From contig NZ_KB894421.1 in NCBI RefSeq assembly GCF_000374445.1, positions 62,001-126,000 on the forward strand: DNA of 64,000 nt. The letters are read 5' to 3'. The stretch's first letter is position 1, and every line of letters starts with the position of its first letter. A model generated the notes under the pieces. That model was not told where the DNA came from and did no database searches. It saw only the letters and a list, made by a program, of their open reading frames with translations. The DNA comes from Actinokineospora enzanensis DSM 44649 (GTDB taxonomy: Bacteria; Actinomycetota; Actinomycetes; Mycobacteriales; Pseudonocardiaceae). The position numbers were made by a program, and so were the translations under genes. Shown here in pieces: positions 1 through 7,402 of this stretch.

Positions 1-1
1 C

Positions 2-1582
2 GACGACGCGGTGCTGGCCGCCAACATGATCACCGCCCCGGTCGTTGCGCCGGTGCAGGCGTTCGGCAACGTGATCGGCGCCGCCGCGAACACCGACAGC
101 GACACCGCGCTGGAGAACCAGATCAGCGCGGGCGGCCCGGCGGTCGGCTCCGGCGTCGGCGGCACCGGCTCCGGCAACCTGGTCAACACCCCGGCCGTGC
201 TGCCGGTGCAGGCGTTCGGCCTTGGCGCCACCGCGATCGGCGACGGCAAGGCGGTCGCCTCCAACGTGACCTCCACGTCCGCGGGCGGCTCGTCCACCAG
301 CGACGGCACCGACGGCACGCTGTCCGGCAACGTCGTGCACGGCCCGATCGCGGGCGCGATCCAGCCGTTCGGCTCCTCGGTCGCGCTGCTCGGCGACAAC
401 ACCGCCACCGCGGACAACACCCTGGACATGCTGGCGGGCGGCGGCGCCGACACCACCGGCGAGGACGGCTTCGGCTCCGGCAACCTCATCGCCCCGCAGG
501 CCCTGCCGGTCGTGCAGGCGTTCGGCGACGCGGTGTCCGGTGTCGGCGGCGACAACGTGGCGCACTCGTCCAGCACCACCACCGGCACCACCGGCGGTGA
601 CCTGAACACCAACGGCGACGACGGCTTCCTGTCCGGCAACCTCGCCGACGTGCCCGCCATCGTCGCGGCCCAGCCGCACGGCGACGCGGTCTCCGCGATC
701 GGCAGCGACGCGATCGGCGTGTCGAACAACGACATCACCGGCCAGGCCGGTGGCACCTCCACCACCTCCGGCCACGACGGCAGCCTCAGCGGTATCGACC
801 TGACCGCCCCGGTCAAGGGCAACGCGCCGGTGCGGGACGTGCCGGTCGAGGTGCTCGCGGACGCGCTGACCAGCGCGACCCAGAGCAGCGACCTGACCGT
901 CGGCGAGCACCACGACACCGACCAGGACGGCGCGCTGCGCCTGCCGGAGGCCGGTGGCCTCGGCGTCACCGAGGTGCCGTCGCTGCTGAGCGGCCTGCCG
1001 ATGGCCCGCTCCGCGATGCCCCGCTCGGCCATGGGCAACCCGCTGGGCAACCCGCTCGGTGGCCTGCTGGGCGGTGGTTCGTCGAACCCGCTGACCAGCC
1101 CGCTGACCGGCGGCCTGAGCACCGGCAGCCTGACCGGCGCGCTGCCCACCAGCGACCTGCTGCACGGCCTGCCGGTCGGCGGCGGCCTGCCCGTGGCGGG
1201 CGGCCTGGCCAACGGCCTGCCGATGGCGGGTGGCCTGCCGGTCGCCGGTGACCTGACCGGTGGCCTGCCGGTGCACGTGGTCCCGGGGGTCGGCCGTTCC
1301 TCGGTCAGCCGCTCGGGCGTGCCGTCGCTGCCCGCGGTCCCGGCCCTGCCCGCGGTCTCGTCGGTCCCGGGCCTGGACAACCTGTCCGGTGCCTTCGCGG
1401 GCAACCTGTTCGAGGCGCCGTCGCTCGGTCACCTGCCGGTGCAGGCCCCGATCCAGGCGCCCGCGCTGAACGGTGTGCAGACCCCGGCACTGTCCGGTTT
1501 GGACGCCACCTCGGCGCTGCCGGGCGTCTCCTCGCTGACCGACACCCGGTCGCGGCTGGCGAACCTGTTCGACCTGGGCTGA
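2..1582 (+). CDS. Secreted/surface repeat protein with chaplin-like modules, 5' partial
   Basis: The frame is already open at base 2, so the N-terminus, and probably a signal peptide, lies upstream of the window. The first ~265 visible residues are five clear tandem modules of about 51 residues plus a decayed sixth. Each has SGN, a short spacer, a P-x4-PVQxFG core, a Gly/Asn turn and a Gly/Ser/Thr/Asp linker. The core resembles the chaplin domain of Streptomyces aerial surface proteins, but Phe or His replaces the chaplin cysteines and the modules contain no Cys. Residues ~315-450 are Gly-Leu-Pro low complexity (units like GGLPVAG). The C-terminus, LANLFDLG, has no sortase motif or membrane anchor. 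I infer a secreted structural or adhesive protein; the exact function is unknown. Transcription ends at the hairpin just downstream. Confidence 0.75.
   Translation, partial: DDAVLAANMITAPVVAPVQAFGNVIGAAANTDSDTALENQISAGGPAVGSGVGGTGSGNLVNTPAVLPVQAFGLGATAIGDGKAVASNVTSTSAGGSSTSDGTDGTLSGNVVHGPIAGAIQPFGSSVALLGDNTATADNTLDMLAGGGADTTGEDGFGSGNLIAPQALPVVQAFGDAVSGVGGDNVAHSSSTTTGTTGGDLNTNGDDGFLSGNLADVPAIVAAQPHGDAVSAIGSDAIGVSNNDITGQAGGTSTTSGHDGSLSGIDLTAPVKGNAPVRDVPVEVLADALTSATQSSDLTVGEHHDTDQDGALRLPEAGGLGVTEVPSLLSGLPMARSAMPRSAMGNPLGNPLGGLLGGGSSNPLTSPLTGGLSTGSLTGALPTSDLLHGLPVGGGLPVAGGLANGLPMAGGLPVAGDLTGGLPVHVVPGVGRSSVSRSGVPSLPAVPALPAVSSVPGLDNLSGAFAGNLFEAPSLGHLPVQAPIQAPALNGVQTPALSGLDATSALPGVSSLTDTRSRLANLFDLG
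20..800 (+). repeat. Tandem ~153-bp coding repeats (51-residue modules)
   Basis: Five diverged in-frame repeats, each ending in an SGN triplet, followed by a degenerate sixth. Module length is nearly constant (51-52 residues) while the linker composition varies, which fits old duplication with divergence rather than recent slippage. Confidence 0.7.
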
Positions 1583-1603
1583 CCTAGTCCTGTTCGGATA
1601 GAC

Positions 1604-1642
1604 CGAGACCGGCCCGGGAGCACGACTCCCGGGCCGGTCTCG
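1604..1642. terminator. Bidirectional intrinsic terminator
   Basis: A perfect 17-bp inverted repeat (1604-1620 and 1626-1642) with a 5-base loop sits between two convergent genes. There is no U-run, which is usual for actinomycete hairpin terminators. Confidence 0.8.
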
Positions 1643-1646
1643 CGTC

Positions 1647-2435
1647 TCAGTCGAACTGCCAGGACCGCTTGGCCAGGCCGTACCAGAAGCCGTCGATCAC
1701 CGCGCGCTGTTCCCGCAGGGAGTCCACGCTCGCGCCGAGGGACACGAACAGCGGCGCGAAGTGCTCGGTGCGCGGGTGCGCGAGTCGGGCGGCGGGGGCC
1801 TTGCGCTGGAAGTCGATCAGCGCGTCCAGGTCGTGCGTGGCGATCGCCCGGTCGCCCCAGTCGTCGAACTCGCTGGACCAGCCGGGCGGTTCGTGCCCAG
1901 GGTCGCGGCTCATGCTCACGTCGGACAGGTTGTGCGTGAAGAACCCGCTGCCGATGATCAGCACGCCCTCGTCGCGCAGCGGCGCCAGCCTGCGGCCCAA
2001 CTCGACCAGCCGGGCGGGGTCGAGGGTGGGCATGGAGATCTGCAGCACCGGCACGTCGGCGGCCGGGAACATCTCGACCAGCGGGACGTAGGCGCCATGG
2101 TCAAGGCCGCGCTCGGGATCGTGCGCCACCGGGGTGTCGTGCGCGCGCAGCAGCTTGCGCACCTTCTCGGCCAGCTCGGGTGCGCCGGGCGCGGGGTAGC
2201 GCACGCGGTAGTACCGCTCGGGAAAGCCCCAGAAGTCGTAGGTCAGCGGCACGGTCTCGGTGGCGCCCAGGGTGAGCGGCGCGTCCTCCCAGTGCGCTGA
2301 CACGATCAGGATCGCGGTCGGTTTCGCCAGGTCGGCCGACCAGTTCGCCAACTGCCCGGTCCACAGCGCGTCGTCGGCGAGCGGGGGCGCGCCGTGGCTC
2401 AGGTAGAGCACGGGCTGCCGGGTGGGTGTGGTCAT
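1647..2435 (-). CDS. 4,5-DOPA dioxygenase extradiol-like protein (LigB/YgiD family)
   Basis: This 262-residue cytoplasmic protein has the LigB-type extradiol dioxygenase fold. Conserved metal and active-site segments are visible: YLSHGAPP near the start, IVSAHWE around residue 45, DHGAYVPL around 115 and SGFFTHNL around 165. Family members cleave catechol rings with non-haem iron or zinc; E. coli YgiD opens DOPA, and plant homologues make betalamic acid. Length is normal for the family. It starts at an ATG and is divergent from the RNA-ligase-like gene across ~100 bp. No pathway partner is adjacent, so the natural substrate cannot be inferred. Confidence 0.85.
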   Translation of the reverse strand: MTTPTRQPVLYLSHGAPPLADDALWTGQLANWSADLAKPTAILIVSAHWEDAPLTLGATETVPLTYDFWGFPERYYRVRYPAPGAPELAEKVRKLLRAHDTPVAHDPERGLDHGAYVPLVEMFPAADVPVLQISMPTLDPARLVELGRRLAPLRDEGVLIIGSGFFTHNLSDVSMSRDPGHEPPGWSSEFDDWGDRAIATHDLDALIDFQRKAPAARLAHPRTEHFAPLFVSLGASVDSLREQRAVIDGFWYGLAKRSWQFD

Positions 2436-2533
2436 GGGATCCCCCGCATGGGTGTTGGTTGAACTTTAAACAACATACCCGACGCTTGCCGGTCCGGCAG
2501 TATTCCCGCGACCGAACTCACCCGGAGTTGCCC

Positions 2534-2935
2534 ATGCGCAAGATCCCCACACTTTTCCAGCGCGATCCCGATGACCGGGCACACGTGCTGCCCGAGCCGC
2601 ACCCCGACTGCCGCTGGGTCCTCGCGGGCGAGGGCATGCCCACCCGCAAGTTCGACGGCACCTGCGTCCTGCTCGACGAGGACGGCGTCTGGTGGGCGCG
2701 GCGCGAGGTCAAGCCGGGCAAGCAGGCCCCGGACGGCTACCGGCCGGTGGAGACCGACCAGGTCACCGGCAAGACCATGGGCTGGGAGCCGATCGGGCGG
2801 TCGGCCTTCGCCAAGTACTTCACCGAGGCACTCGCCGACCTGCCACGCGACTTCGCGGGCCTGCGCGCCTGGCTGATGGCCCACCCCGACGGCCGCATGA
2901 CCAAGCTCAAGCGCCGCGACTTCCCGTCCGCCTAG
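2534..2935 (+). CDS. Compact RLIG1-type RNA ligase-like protein (DUF5565 family)
   Basis: The first Met with family similarity is at 2534 (MRKIPTLF), giving 133 residues. The upstream in-frame extension has no similarity. The lysine nucleotidyltransferase motif I is present as RKFDGTC (about residues 37-43), followed by WWARREVKPGKQAP and GWEPIG. These match the start of RLIG1/C12orf29-type 5'-3' RNA ligases, and the tail (PDGRMTKLKRRDFP) matches motif V. As I recall the family, an acidic motif III and an EGIVW-type motif IV normally lie in between. They are absent here, and the protein is well below the 200-325 residues I remember for homologues. It may be an internally deleted, catalytically impaired relative. 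It ends on a TAG that overlaps the stop of the convergent MarR gene. Confidence 0.7.
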   Translation: MRKIPTLFQRDPDDRAHVLPEPHPDCRWVLAGEGMPTRKFDGTCVLLDEDGVWWARREVKPGKQAPDGYRPVETDQVTGKTMGWEPIGRSAFAKYFTEALADLPRDFAGLRAWLMAHPDGRMTKLKRRDFPSA

Positions 2936-3309
2936 GGACTGAGGTTCGCGGCCATTCGTTCCAGGGTGCGGACGGCGGCGGCGTACTCGTCGTCGCTGAT
3001 GCCCGTGACGACCTTGGCGCGTAGGCGGTCCACCTGGGTGGCGGTCTCCGTGCGGTGGGCCAGACCCGCGGCGGTGAGTTCGATGGTGCTGCCGCGGCTG
3101 GCCCAGCCTGCCTCGACCAGGGTGTCGATGACCGGGGCGGTGGTGGGCAGGAACGGTGCCATGGTCCGGTCCACCTCCTCCTGGGTGCCGGGCAGGGCGT
3201 TGAGCACCTGCCACTGCCTGCGGGTCAGCCCGGCGGTGCCGAGCTCCTGTTCAAACCCGGCCTCGATCAGCCGGTCCAACTCCTTGAGCCAGTACCCGAT
3301 CGGTCGCAT
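2932..3309 (-). CDS. MarR-family transcriptional regulator
   Basis: The 125-residue protein starts at the ATG at 3309 (MRPIGYWLKEL), which has a GGAGG ribosome site four to five bases upstream; the longer open frame runs back into the divergent gene. A winged-helix segment is visible (LTRRQWQVLNAL, then an ELTAAGLAH wing). Such proteins bind palindromic operators as dimers, often responding to small aromatic ligands. It is divergent from a second MarR-type gene across 41 bases, and its stop overlaps the stop of the RNA-ligase-like gene. Which genes it controls beyond this locus is not visible. Confidence 0.8.
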   Translation of the reverse strand: MRPIGYWLKELDRLIEAGFEQELGTAGLTRRQWQVLNALPGTQEEVDRTMAPFLPTTAPVIDTLVEAGWASRGSTIELTAAGLAHRTETATQVDRLRAKVVTGISDDEYAAAVRTLERMAANLSP

Positions 3310-3325
3310 GACGCCTCCGAGGTGT

Positions 3326-3346
3326 ATGTATATGGACATGTATATG
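3326..3346. promoter_or_regulatory. Two direct ATGTATATG repeats between divergent MarR genes
   Basis: ATGTATATG occurs at 3326-3334 and 3338-3346, a 12-bp period, in an AT-rich 41-base gap between the two divergent MarR starts. The AT content is exceptional here, so this is probably an overlapping promoter and operator for both genes. Confidence 0.55.
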
Positions 3347-3350
3347 TAAG

Positions 3351-3803
3351 ATGACATGTATGGACGACGAGGCAAGCTCGATCGCGGACGTGGAACGCTC
3401 GATGGTGGCGATCCGGCGGTTGCAGAACCGCCGTGCCCTTGCCGGGCTGAGCGGCGCCCCGGACCCATGGCTGACGGCAGTCGTCGACGTCGTCGAGGAG
3501 AACGAAACCTGCACGGTCGGCGCCGTCGCGACCGCGCTATCCGTCGACCAACCGCGCGCCAGCCGCCTGGTCGCACGCGCGGTCGAGGCGGGGCTGGTGT
3601 GCAGGATGGCGGATCAAGCCGACGCCCGCCGGACGCTTCTGGAACTCACCGCCGAGGGCCGCGCTCACGCGGAGACCGTGCACGCCTTCCGCCGCGCCAC
3701 CTTCGGCCGGGCCATGGCGGACTGGCCCGCTGACCGACAGGCCCAGTTCGCCGCCCTACTCGCCGACTTCGTCGCGTCCTACACGGCCCTGGTCAAGCAG
3801 TAG
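3351..3803 (+). CDS. MarR-family transcriptional regulator
   Basis: A 150-residue protein with a central winged helix: TVGAVATALSVDQPRASRLV is the recognition helix region, followed by DARRTLLELTAEGR, the typical MarR wing. The start is either ATG 3351 or ATG 3360 (MDDEASS); neither has a good ribosome site, so the transcript may be leaderless or nearly so. It is divergent from the other MarR gene and shares its promoter region. The two proteins are not close copies of each other. Regulated targets are unknown. Confidence 0.8.
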   Translation: MTCMDDEASSIADVERSMVAIRRLQNRRALAGLSGAPDPWLTAVVDVVEENETCTVGAVATALSVDQPRASRLVARAVEAGLVCRMADQADARRTLLELTAEGRAHAETVHAFRRATFGRAMADWPADRQAQFAALLADFVASYTALVKQ

Positions 3804-3946
3804 ATCCGCTACCGTTCCGACCAGCCGGACTGTGTCTCATCTCGGAGTTCGGACAGGGAGTCCATGGCGATGGCCAGGCAAGACGCGGGTCCACGCGAAG
3901 TACTGGAGCGCTGGCTGGCAAGACCTGGTGAGACCCGGGCGACGAC

Positions 3947-3979
3947 GAAGGCCGCGCGGCATCTGCTCGCGCGGCCTTC
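3947..3979. terminator. Intrinsic terminator between convergent units
   Basis: A 12-bp perfect stem (3947-3958 and 3968-3979) with a 9-base loop lies between the rightward MarR gene and the leftward ABC operon, and could serve both. The rest of the 3804-4020 gap holds only a short unconvincing reading frame. Confidence 0.7.
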
Positions 3980-4020
3980 GGATGGTCGGGGATCCGGTTG
4001 TCCCGTCGGGACTTCGGCGG

Positions 4021-4821
4021 TCAGTGGGCGGACTCGCGGTTGAACAGGCGCTTCGACCACAGGTAGCCGCCCAGGGCGATGACGGCGCACCAGCCGAGCG
4101 CGAGCCACGCGTTGTTGCCGAGCGGCCGGTCCATCAGCAGCCCGCGCAGCGTCTCGATGATCGGGGTGAACGGCTGGTACTCGGCGAACCAGCGCAGCCC
4201 GGCAGGCATGGAGTCGGTGGGGACGAAGCCGCTGCCAAGGAACGGCAGGAACATCAGCGGCATGGGCAGGTTGCTGGCCGCCTCCACGCTCTTGCTCACC
4301 TGGCCGAGCGCGACGCACAGCCAGACCAGGGCGAAGGTCAGCACCATAAGGAAACCCGCGGTGGCCAGCCAGCCGCCCAGGCCCGCGGTGGGGCGGAAGC
4401 CGACCAGCACGGCGACGCCGGTCACGATCGCCACGCCGAACACCGCCTGGATGACGCTGCCCAGGACGTGGCCGGTCAGCACCGACACGCGGGCGACGTG
4501 CATGGTGCGGAACCGGGCGATGATGCCCTCGGTCATGTCCATGGCCACCGAGATCGCGGTGCCCTGGACGGTGGTGGTCACGGTCATCAGGATGATCGCG
4601 GGCGCCACGTAGTTGGCGTAGTCGGCGCGGCCGCCGCCGAGACCGGCGCCGAGGGTGCCGCCGAAGACGTAGACGAACAGCAGCAGGAAGACGATCGGCA
4701 TGCCGACGAGTAACACCGTCATCGACGGGTAGCGGAGCAGGCGCTTGAGGTTGCGGCGCAGCATTGTGGCCGAGTCGCGCAGTCGGTGGAAGCGGAGATC
4801 GGGACTGGCCAGGGTGGTCAT
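4021..4821 (-). CDS. ABC-2 type exporter permease, DrrB-like
   Basis: A 266-residue integral membrane protein with six predicted helices and an ABC-2 core, including the region around FLPFLGSGFVPTDSMP and WFAEYQPFTPIIETLRGLL, which is typical of DrrB daunorubicin-resistance permeases. Its ATG (MTTLASP) overlaps the TGA of the ATPase gene by four bases, implying translational coupling. With that ATPase it should form an efflux system for a hydrophobic substrate. It is the last gene of a four-gene leftward operon that begins with a ribbon-helix-helix regulator at 7268. Confidence 0.9.
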   Translation of the reverse strand: MTTLASPDLRFHRLRDSATMLRRNLKRLLRYPSMTVLLVGMPIVFLLLFVYVFGGTLGAGLGGGRADYANYVAPAIILMTVTTTVQGTAISVAMDMTEGIIARFRTMHVARVSVLTGHVLGSVIQAVFGVAIVTGVAVLVGFRPTAGLGGWLATAGFLMVLTFALVWLCVALGQVSKSVEAASNLPMPLMFLPFLGSGFVPTDSMPAGLRWFAEYQPFTPIIETLRGLLMDRPLGNNAWLALGWCAVIALGGYLWSKRLFNRESAH

Positions 4822-5774
4822 CGGGGAGTCACCTTCTGGTCGGAGGGGCCGGTGAGGGCGAGGAAGACGTCGTCGAGGTCGGGGGTGTGCACGGACAGCT
4901 CGTCGACCTCGATGGCCCGCTGGTCCAGGTGGTCGATCAGGCCCTTCAGCGCGCGCAGGCTGCCGTCGCTGGGTACCCGCAGGGTGAGCGCGTCGCCGTC
5001 GCGGGTGGCCTGGCCCAGTGCGCGCATGGCCGTGTCGAGGCCCGGCGCGTCGGCGAACCGCAGGCGGATGTGACCGCCGGGGATGCGGCGTTTCAGCTGG
5101 TCCGCCGTGCCTTCGGCGACGAGCCTGCCGCGGTCGAGGACGGCGATCCGGTCGGCCAGCTCGTCCGCCTCCTCCAGGTACTGCGTGGTCAGGAAGATGG
5201 TGACGCCGTCGGCGACCAGCTCCCGGACGATCCGCCACATGCCCCGCCTGCTGCGCGGGTCCAGGCCGGTGGTCGGCTCGTCCAGGAAGATCACCTGGGG
5301 CCTGCCGACCAGGGTCATCGCCAGGTCGAGCCTGCGCCGCATGCCACCGGAGTAGGTGGATACGGGCTTCCTGGCCGCGTCGGTCAGGTCGAACCGGTCG
5401 AGCAGCAGCGCGGTGCGTTGCCGCCGCTCGCCGCGCCCGAGATGGTGCAGATCGGCCATCAGCAGCAGGTTCTCCTGGCCGGTGAGCAGGTTGTCGACCG
5501 CGGAGAACTGGCCGGTGACCCCGATCGCGGCCCGCACCGCGTCCGGTTCGCGGACGAGGTCGTGCCCGGCGACCTGGACCTCGCCCGCGTCCGGACTGAG
5601 CAAAGTGGACAGAATCTTGACCGTGGTGGTCTTGCCCGCGCCGTTCGCGCCGAGCAGCGAGAAGACCGTGCCGCGCGGCACATCCAGGTCGAGGCCGTCG
5701 AGCACGACGTGGTCGCCGAACGACTTCCGCAGGCCGGTCGCGGCGATGGCCGCCCGGGATCGCTTGTCGGACAT
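4818..5774 (-). CDS. ABC transporter ATP-binding protein, DrrA-like
   Basis: A 318-residue ATPase. Walker A is GANGAGKTT (about residues 38-46), the signature is YSGGMRRRLDLA (about 142), and Walker B is VIFLDEPTTGLDP. The C-terminal ~90 residues form the DrrA-type extension. The family energises export of drugs, antibiotics or lipids. It is coupled by a 4-base overlap to the permease and lies 20 bases downstream of the DUF4097 gene. The substrate is unknown; the operon partner pattern suggests envelope stress or drug tolerance rather than a biosynthetic cluster. Confidence 0.92.
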   Translation of the reverse strand: MSDKRSRAAIAATGLRKSFGDHVVLDGLDLDVPRGTVFSLLGANGAGKTTTVKILSTLLSPDAGEVQVAGHDLVREPDAVRAAIGVTGQFSAVDNLLTGQENLLLMADLHHLGRGERRQRTALLLDRFDLTDAARKPVSTYSGGMRRRLDLAMTLVGRPQVIFLDEPTTGLDPRSRRGMWRIVRELVADGVTIFLTTQYLEEADELADRIAVLDRGRLVAEGTADQLKRRIPGGHIRLRFADAPGLDTAMRALGQATRDGDALTLRVPSDGSLRALKGLIDHLDQRAIEVDELSVHTPDLDDVFLALTGPSDQKVTPR

Positions 5775-5794
5775 GGGTTTTCCTCTCGGTGCGA

Positions 5795-6640
5795 TCAGGA
5801 GCGGCGGATGGTGACGTCGCCGTAGGAGGTGCGGCCGCGGATCTCCACGGTCTTGTCGGCCGCATCCGGCTGGGTCGCGTTGTCCAACAGGTTGTGCATG
5901 CGCCCGAACGCGGTGTTCACGTCCAACCAGGCAGCGGTGCCCTCGGCGATGCCGACCTCCAGGTCACCGGTCGCGGTGGCGAGCAGGACCGAGCCGCGCA
6001 CCACCTCACCGAGGTGGATGCTGCCGTTGGACGACTTGGCGTCGACCCCGGCGCCCGCCCGCTCGACGGTGATGTCGCCGTTGGCCGCGCGCACCCGCAC
6101 ATCGCCGGTGACCGCGTCGATCGTGGTGCTGCCGTTGGAGTTCTTGACCACCGCGGTGCCGTCGATCGTGCCGACCCGGACCTTGCCGGAACCGGTGGTG
6201 ATCTCGGCGTGGCCCGCGACGCCCTCGACGGTGACGTGCCCGGTCGAGGTGTCCATGCGCAGCGGCCCGGTCCGGTCGAGCTGGATGTTCCCGACGGCGG
6301 TCTTGAACCGGGACTCCCCCAGTCGGCCTGCGCAGTGGAAGCCGCCCACCTGGACCTGTGCGGACACGTGGGAGCCGGTGGGCAGCTCGATGGTCACGTC
6401 GACCGAGCGGGTCTTGCGGGAGAAGTCGAAGGCGCGCGCCTTCGGGCCGATGACCTGCAGGACGTCGTTGGCGTAGTCGACGCGGACCCGCTGCGCGGCC
6501 TTGACGTCGGACTCGTCGGTGTCGTCGCTTGGGCGGATGTCGACGACGGTGTCGGCGCGGTCGCTCGCGGCGATCCGCACCTCGCCGACGCCGAGCTCGA
6601 CGGTGACGGAGATCGGGTCGGGTGTGTCGAACTTGGGCAT
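5795..6640 (-). CDS. DUF4097-family beta-strand repeat protein
   Basis: A 281-residue protein made of short repeated beta segments such as GHVTVEGVAGHAEITTGSGK and NGSIHLGEVVRG, the regular pattern of DUF4097 right-handed beta repeats. There is no signal peptide or membrane helix, so it is likely cytoplasmic. Members of this family often sit between a small DNA-binding protein and a DrrAB-like ABC transporter in actinomycetes, as here; their biochemical role is unknown. It starts at the ATG at 6640 (MPKFDTPD). The larger open frame upstream only shadows the regulator gene. The 20-base gap to the ATPase supports one operon. Confidence 0.85.
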   Translation of the reverse strand: MPKFDTPDPISVTVELGVGEVRIAASDRADTVVDIRPSDDTDESDVKAAQRVRVDYANDVLQVIGPKARAFDFSRKTRSVDVTIELPTGSHVSAQVQVGGFHCAGRLGESRFKTAVGNIQLDRTGPLRMDTSTGHVTVEGVAGHAEITTGSGKVRVGTIDGTAVVKNSNGSTTIDAVTGDVRVRAANGDITVERAGAGVDAKSSNGSIHLGEVVRGSVLLATATGDLEVGIAEGTAAWLDVNTAFGRMHNLLDNATQPDAADKTVEIRGRTSYGDVTIRRS

Positions 6641-6740
6641 GGCTGTCCCCTCGGAATGGGTCGGTGGGCCGTACCCGCAGGTCAGGGGCACGGTGTGGGA
6701 GAGCTGGAAGTGGCTGGGCGCTGTCCTTGCAGGACAGCGC

Positions 6741-7268
6741 CTAGCGAACCCAGCCGGTGATGCGGTGTTTGGCCCGATGGCCACCGGTGGGGGGCTCGGG
6801 GCGCTGCTCGCGCTCGGACCGCTGCAGGGTCGTGGCCGCCGCCCGGACCAGCCAGGCGTTGACCGAGCGGCCTTCCTTGGCGGCGGCCTCCTCGACCGCG
6901 GCCTTGAGCTGCTCGGGTAGCCGCACGTTGATCCGCGCGGCGGGGCCGTCCTCGCCGAACAACGGACCACCCTCCGGCGCGTCGTCGGCCGCGGTGTCGT
7001 CGGCCGTGTGCCCGGCTGGCTCGGCGGGTGGCGCGGACACGACGAAGTCCGGGTCACGGCCGCGCAGCCGCAACTCCACCGACCCCGGCGCCAGGTCCCG
7101 GGTGATCTCGTCGGCGGCCGCCGACAGCGCGTCCAGCAGCGTCATCCGGATCGCCGACTCCAGCGACCCGGTCAGGCGCTCGACCAGCGCACGCGCCTCG
7201 TCGCCGCCCGCCTCGGCGAGCGTGGCGAACTCGCGGCCGAGGTTGCTCACATACGTGGTCAGGTCCAT
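6741..7268 (-). CDS. Ribbon-helix-helix (HicB-like) DNA-binding protein
   Basis: A 175-residue protein. The C-terminal third contains a ribbon-helix-helix: RINVRLPEQLKAAVEEAA, then KEGRSVNAWLVRAA. The N-terminal ~90 residues are helical and precede an acidic Asp/Ala/Gly linker. Start ATG 7268 (MDLTTYVS) is preferred over the upstream in-frame ATGs, which would place the ORF across the putative operator. No toxin gene is adjacent, so this is more likely an autoregulator of the DUF4097-ABC operon than an antitoxin. An array of TGGCAC hexamers lies immediately upstream. Confidence 0.8.
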   Translation of the reverse strand: MDLTTYVSNLGREFATLAEAGGDEARALVERLTGSLESAIRMTLLDALSAAADEITRDLAPGSVELRLRGRDPDFVVSAPPAEPAGHTADDTAADDAPEGGPLFGEDGPAARINVRLPEQLKAAVEEAAAKEGRSVNAWLVRAAATTLQRSEREQRPEPPTGGHRAKHRITGWVR

Positions 7269-7278
7269 GGCATTACTG

Positions 7279-7357
7279 TGGCACATGAATGGTGCCATCG
7301 CAAGTCACTTTGGCTCAAACGGTGGCACGTGTGGCACCGCTTGGCACACTGTGGCGC
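7279..7357. promoter_or_regulatory. TGGCAC hexamer array, candidate RHH operator
   Basis: TGGCAC occurs at 7279, 7323, 7332 and 7342, with GTGCCA at 7292-7297 and a TGGCGC at 7352. The last four lie 9-10 bp apart, close to one helical turn. Closely spaced hexamers are the usual operator form for ribbon-helix-helix dimers, and the array is directly upstream of the RHH gene. Confidence 0.6.
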
Positions 7358-7402
7358 GAATGCGCTGGTCAGGCGAGTGCTGGGCTGGATTTGGTCGGTG
7401 GG

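Noticed and set aside
3864-4028. Short + strand frame MAMARQDAGPREVLERWLAR... with a GGGAG site
   Set aside because: It looks like the beginning of a SnoaL-type protein but runs through the terminator hairpin into the ABC gene; at most a remnant.
5795-7057. 420-residue extended version of the DUF4097 protein
   Set aside because: The extra N-terminal part is out-of-frame shadow of the RHH gene. The family start MPKFDTPD at 6640 fits better.
6741-7268. HicAB-type toxin-antitoxin system
   Set aside because: Only the RHH protein is present; no HicA-like or other small toxin frame lies next to it.
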